Shown: positions 60,882 to 64,000 of the stretch, one piece after another
How positions within the stretch are numbered: position 1 is the stretch's first letter
How the letters are laid out: every line of letters begins with the position of its first letter
Made by a program: the position numbers and the translations under genes
Assembly (NCBI RefSeq): GCF_005954645.2
Contig: NZ_CP040695.2
Span: 3,224,001-3,288,000 of the forward strand
Length of the DNA stretch: 64,000 nucleotides
Origin: Nocardioides sp. S-1144
GTDB taxonomy: Bacteria > Actinomycetota > Actinomycetes > Propionibacteriales > Nocardioidaceae
Reading direction: 5' to 3'
The notes under the pieces: generated by a model
The model's database searches: none
What the model saw: only the letters and a program-made list of their open reading frames with translations
What the model was told of the DNA's origin: nothing

Positions 60882-62217
60882 GACCCACCAGCCGCGGACC
60901 GACCAGGCGGTCCTCGACGCGTCGGACCTCGCGGCCCAGCGGCTGGGCCAGGTACTCGCCGAGGATCACCCCGGCCGCGATGGCCAGCGCCACGGAGGCC
61001 GCGCCGATGATGGCGACCAGGCCGAGCGAGGTGTCGCGGCGACTGCCCTCGCCGAGGAGCGAGAGGCCGCGGTAGATCGCGATGCCGGGCAGCATCGGGA
61101 CCACGCACGAGACCACCACGATGAGCGGCGGCACGCGCAGGCGCTTGGCGACGGCGTACCCGACGAGCCCGACGAAGAACGCCGCCACCCCGACCGCCCA
61201 GGTGCGGCCGAGCCCGGGCTCCTCGACGGTGGCCGAGATCGTCACGGCGATCGCCGCGACCACCGCGATCGGGGCCAGCACCCGGTTGGGCGAGTAGGAG
61301 GAGAAGGCGAACGCGGCCGCGCCGATCGCGCCGCCGACCGCGGCCATGCCGATCCCCTGGATGCCGGTCGCGCCGGGCTCCACCGTCGGCAGGTCGACCC
61401 CGAACGCACTGGCGACGCTCAGGCCGCCGCTGACGCCGGCGATGATGCCGCACGTCGACAGCACCGCCTCGGTGATCCGCGCGCCGGCGGTGATGTAGAA
61501 GCCGGTCAGCGCGTCCTGGATCGCGCCCATGAAGCCGACGCCGGCCAGCAGCACGACGATGTTGGCGGTGATCACGAACGACACGTCCAGCCCGAGGTCG
61601 AAGCGCTCGTCGAGCACCCGGGCGGCGACGGCCACCAGGGCCGCGGTGCCGCCGCCGGCGACCTGGGCGTAGAAGGTGGGCAGCCGCCGGCGCGCGATGC
61701 GCAGCTGCAGCCGGTCGATGAGGAGTGCGGCCAGGGCGGCGACCACGACGACGACCGGCCCGCCGCCCAGGAGGATGGCGATGCCCGCCGACATCACGCC
61801 CCAGCCCGCCGTGACCGCCCAGCGGTGCCGGTCGTGGCCGGTGGAGGTGATCCGGTTGAGCTCGGCACGGCCCTCGCGCAGGCCGATGCGGCCCGCGACG
61901 ACCCCGCGCACCAGGTGGTCGACGTTCGTGAGGTCCTGGTAGTCGGTGACGCGCTGGGCGACCTGGCGCCGCGCGATCAGCGGCGCCTCGTCGGGACTGG
62001 TCTGGTGGCTCATCGTGAGCAGGGTGAAGGTGATGTCGGCCTCGGCGTCGGCCGCGCCGAGCGCGCGGGCGACCGAGAGCATCGTCACGGTCACGTCGGC
62101 GGCCCCGGCCCCCGAGGAGAGCAGGATCTCGCCGAGCCGCAGACAGAAGTCGAGGGTGAGCGCGAGTCGGTTCGGCAGCGGGATCAGCTGCGTCGCGGGC
62201 AGCTCGGGCTCGACCAT
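60760..62217 (-). CDS. Threonine/serine exporter, ThrE type
   Basis: 485 aa from the ATG at 62217. Two ThrE halves: the N-terminal one has LCLRLGEILLSSGAGAADVTVTMLS and TDYQDLTNVDHLVRGVVAGRIGLREG; about 10 membrane helices follow, including DALTGFYITAGARITEAVLSTCGIIAGVSGG and PPLIVVVSCVVPMLPGIAIYRGL. It exports Thr/Ser using the proton gradient. The C-terminal 40 residues are an Arg/Pro/Gly-rich tail that overlaps the DUF402 gene; the functional C-terminus may be earlier. Confidence 0.9.
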   Translation of the reverse strand: MVEPELPATQLIPLPNRLALTLDFCLRLGEILLSSGAGAADVTVTMLSVARALGAADAEADITFTLLTMSHQTSPDEAPLIARRQVAQRVTDYQDLTNVDHLVRGVVAGRIGLREGRAELNRITSTGHDRHRWAVTAGWGVMSAGIAILLGGGPVVVVVAALAALLIDRLQLRIARRRLPTFYAQVAGGGTAALVAVAARVLDERFDLGLDVSFVITANIVVLLAGVGFMGAIQDALTGFYITAGARITEAVLSTCGIIAGVSGGLSVASAFGVDLPTVEPGATGIQGIGMAAVGGAIGAAAFAFSSYSPNRVLAPIAVVAAIAVTISATVEEPGLGRTWAVGVAAFFVGLVGYAVAKRLRVPPLIVVVSCVVPMLPGIAIYRGLSLLGEGSRRDTSLGLVAIIGAASVALAIAAGVILGEYLAQPLGREVRRVEDRLVGPRLVGPSSLLGRRAGRAIDRRTRRRTEGARDEPAPGPTRRTPPQR

Positions 62218-62311
62218 CCCTCGATGGTGGACCACGACCGACGCGGGCCCAAGCCGGCAGCCGGGCGACGTCCGTCACCCCGGCCCGGACGCGGTGTGGA
62301 ACGCTGGTCGG

Positions 62312-63439
62312 GTGCGCATCGACTTCACCCCGTCGCCCGAGTACACGCTCGGCGTCGAGTGGGAGCTCGCCCTGGTCGACCGCCGCTCCCGCGACCTGCG
62401 CAACGACGCCTCGCACCTCTTCGCCCGGGCCCGGCCGCGGCTGCCGCACCCCGACCGGCTGCACCAGGAGCTGCTCCGCAACACCATCGAGCTGGTCACC
62501 GGCGTGTGCCGCACCACCGGCGAGGCGATGACCGACCTGCGGCGCACGCTCGCCGGCGTGCTGCCGGCCTGCGACGACCTCGACCTCGACCTGTACGGCG
62601 CGGGCACGCACCCCTTCGCGTCGTGGTCGGGCCAGCAGCTCAGCGCCGGGCACCGCTACGAGGAGCTGATCAACCGCACCCAGTGGTGGGGCCGGCAGAT
62701 GCTCATCTGGGGCGTCCACGTGCACGTGGGCCTGCCGGAGCGGACGCGGGTGATGCCCGTGCTCTCCGCGCTGCTGCGCTACTACCCGCACCTGCAGGCG
62801 CTGTCGGCGTCCTCCCCGGTGTGGAGCGGCGTCGACACCGGCTACGCCTCCAACCGGGCGCTGATGTTCCAGCAGCTGCCCACCGCCGGGCTGCCCTTCC
62901 AGTTCGCCACGTGGGAGGAGTTCGAGGCCTTCGCCTCCGACCAGATGACCACCGGGGTGATCGACGACCTCTCCGAGATCCGTTGGGACCTGCGCCCTGC
63001 CCCCCACCTGGGCACCCTGGAGAACCGGGTCTGCGACGGCGTCTCCTCCCTCGACGACCTCGGTGCGCTGACCGCGCTGATGCACTGCCTGGTCGTCGAC
63101 CTCGACACCCGGATGGCCGCCGGCGAGACGCTGCCGACGATGCCGCCGTGGCACGTGCAGGAGAACAAGTGGCGCGCGGCGCGCTACGGCCTCGACGCGA
63201 TCGTGATCCTCGACGCCGACTGCACCGAGCGGCTCGTGACCGACGACCTCGCCGACCTGCTGGAGCGGCTCGCCCCGACCGCCGACCGGCTCGGCTGCAC
63301 CGACGAGCTCGCCTCGGTCGCCGCCCTCGTGGCCGGCGGGGCGTCCTACCAGCGCCAGCGGGCGGTCGCGGCGCGCACCGGCGACGACCTCGTCGCCGTC
63401 GTCGACTCGGTGGTGCGGGAGCTGAAGGAGTCGCTGTGA
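62312..63439 (+). CDS. Carboxylate-amine ligase, GCS2 (YbdK) type
   Basis: 375 aa from the GTG at 62312. GCS2-family motifs: EYTLGVEWELALVD, LLRNTIELVTGVCRTTGEAM, GAGTHPFASW, IWGVHVHVGLP and ENRVCDGV. Members join glutamate or a similar carboxylate to an amine using ATP and resemble glutamate-cysteine ligase. The true substrate is unknown; a mycothiol- or ergothioneine-related role is possible but not supported. Confidence 0.9.
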   Translation: MRIDFTPSPEYTLGVEWELALVDRRSRDLRNDASHLFARARPRLPHPDRLHQELLRNTIELVTGVCRTTGEAMTDLRRTLAGVLPACDDLDLDLYGAGTHPFASWSGQQLSAGHRYEELINRTQWWGRQMLIWGVHVHVGLPERTRVMPVLSALLRYYPHLQALSASSPVWSGVDTGYASNRALMFQQLPTAGLPFQFATWEEFEAFASDQMTTGVIDDLSEIRWDLRPAPHLGTLENRVCDGVSSLDDLGALTALMHCLVVDLDTRMAAGETLPTMPPWHVQENKWRAARYGLDAIVILDADCTERLVTDDLADLLERLAPTADRLGCTDELASVAALVAGGASYQRQRAVAARTGDDLVAVVDSVVRELKESL

Positions 63440-63455
63440 GTCGCGCCGACGCCGC

Positions 63456-64000
63456 TCAGCGCGGGTAGCCGCCCTCCGGCTCGACCATCTCCAGCCGGAC
63501 GCCGAGCAGCCGCACCGGTCGCCTCCGCTCCACCTTCGCGAGCAGCGCGACCACGGCGTCGGCCAGGACGTCGGCGTCGCTGGTCGGCTCGGGCAGCTTG
63601 CGGCTGCGGTTGACGGTCTGGAACGCGCGGTCGCGGACCTTGAGCCCGACCCGCCAGGCCGGCCGGCCCTCGGCGTCGATGTCGGCGACGACCCGGCGGG
63701 TGATCCGGCGGACCTCGGCCTCGATCTCGGCGTCGTCGTCGAGGTCGGCCTGGAAGGTCTCCTCGCGCCCGTGGGCGCGCGCCACCCACGGCGTCGGGTC
63801 GACCGCGCCGGTGTCGACGCCGCGGCCGAGGCGGTGGTACCAGGGCCCCATCGTCGGCCCGATCTCGGCGGCCAGCACCCGGACGTCGGAGGTCGCCAGC
63901 TGGGCGACGGTGTCGATCCCGAGCGCGGCGAGCCGCTTCTCGATCTTCGCGCCGACACCCCACAGCGCCCGGGTGGGCCGGTGCCCCATCTGGGCGAACC
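63456..64000 (-). CDS. dinB: DNA polymerase IV (Y family), C-terminal part
   Basis: The frame is open at the right edge of the window, so the catalytic domain is missing. Visible are the helix-hairpin-helix ALWGVGAKIEKRLAALGIDTVAQLA, the thumb, and the little-finger domain ending RPVRLLGVRLEMVEPEGGYPR. It is an error-prone translesion polymerase. The ATG at 63989 is inside the gene, not its start. Confidence 0.9.
   Translation of the reverse strand, partial: FAQMGHRPTRALWGVGAKIEKRLAALGIDTVAQLATSDVRVLAAEIGPTMGPWYHRLGRGVDTGAVDPTPWVARAHGREETFQADLDDDAEIEAEVRRITRRVVADIDAEGRPAWRVGLKVRDRAFQTVNRSRKLPEPTSDADVLADAVVALLAKVERRRPVRLLGVRLEMVEPEGGYPR

Overview
The window is high-GC DNA (roughly 70% or more outside one island) with many GTG starts, short intergenic gaps and ATGA/GTGA overlaps. 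It carries a set typical of Actinomycetia: PepN, glmU-prs, the coproporphyrin-type haem genes hemE/hemY/hemQ, DUF3000 next to an HRDC/RNase D protein, a 13E12-type HNH protein, a SigE-family sigma factor, and LigC plus PrimC. A Nocardioidaceae-like organism is the best guess by gene style; this is inference, not a taxonomic proof.

Layout. 1-4.8 kb: end of pepN, an MFS permease and the glmU-prs operon. 4.9-16.5 kb: an 11.5-kb integrative element in a tRNA-Gln gene, bounded by a perfect 48-bp direct repeat (4891-4938 and 16433-16480). Its right part is a phage-like module: a leftward chain of excisionase, HTH protein, two zinc-knuckle microproteins and a TerS-like protein, plus a divergent regulator and tyrosine integrase. 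No capsid, portal, tail or large terminase gene is present, as in phage satellites. Its left part has visibly lower GC and unlike codon use. It carries an ImmA/PIN toxin-antitoxin-like pair, a DUF6602 nuclease-like protein, an SRA-like/PD-(D/E)XK modification-dependent nuclease, a membrane protein with a nuclease-like C-terminus and two unknowns. This is the strongest candidate for a new system in the window.

16.8-26 kb: LigC; a surface-glycan group (beta-rich unknown, a GT4-Stealth fusion, a frameshifted sulfotransferase); a fatty-acid desaturase with its ferredoxin reductase. 26-33 kb: HNH protein, PrimC, MsrB, lipoprotein, HemQ, HemY. 31.8-36 kb: a sulfonate-utilisation operon with a divergent LysR, then an alcohol dehydrogenase. 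36-44 kb: NYN/OST-HTH protein, esterase, DUF4349 lipoprotein, HemE, DUF3000, RNase D-like protein, orphan solute-binding protein. 44-53.7 kb: HrpA helicase, an SPFH/zinc-ribbon membrane-stress pair, VOC and AraC proteins. 53.7-64 kb: a two-component system, SigE-family sigma with a membrane partner, RocD, TetR/SDR divergent pair, DUF402, ThrE exporter, GCS2-like ligase and the end of dinB.

A recurring promoter signature is a TANNNT box 6-7 nt before the start codon. It is seen at about a dozen genes, including genes in the island, and indicates frequent leaderless transcripts.
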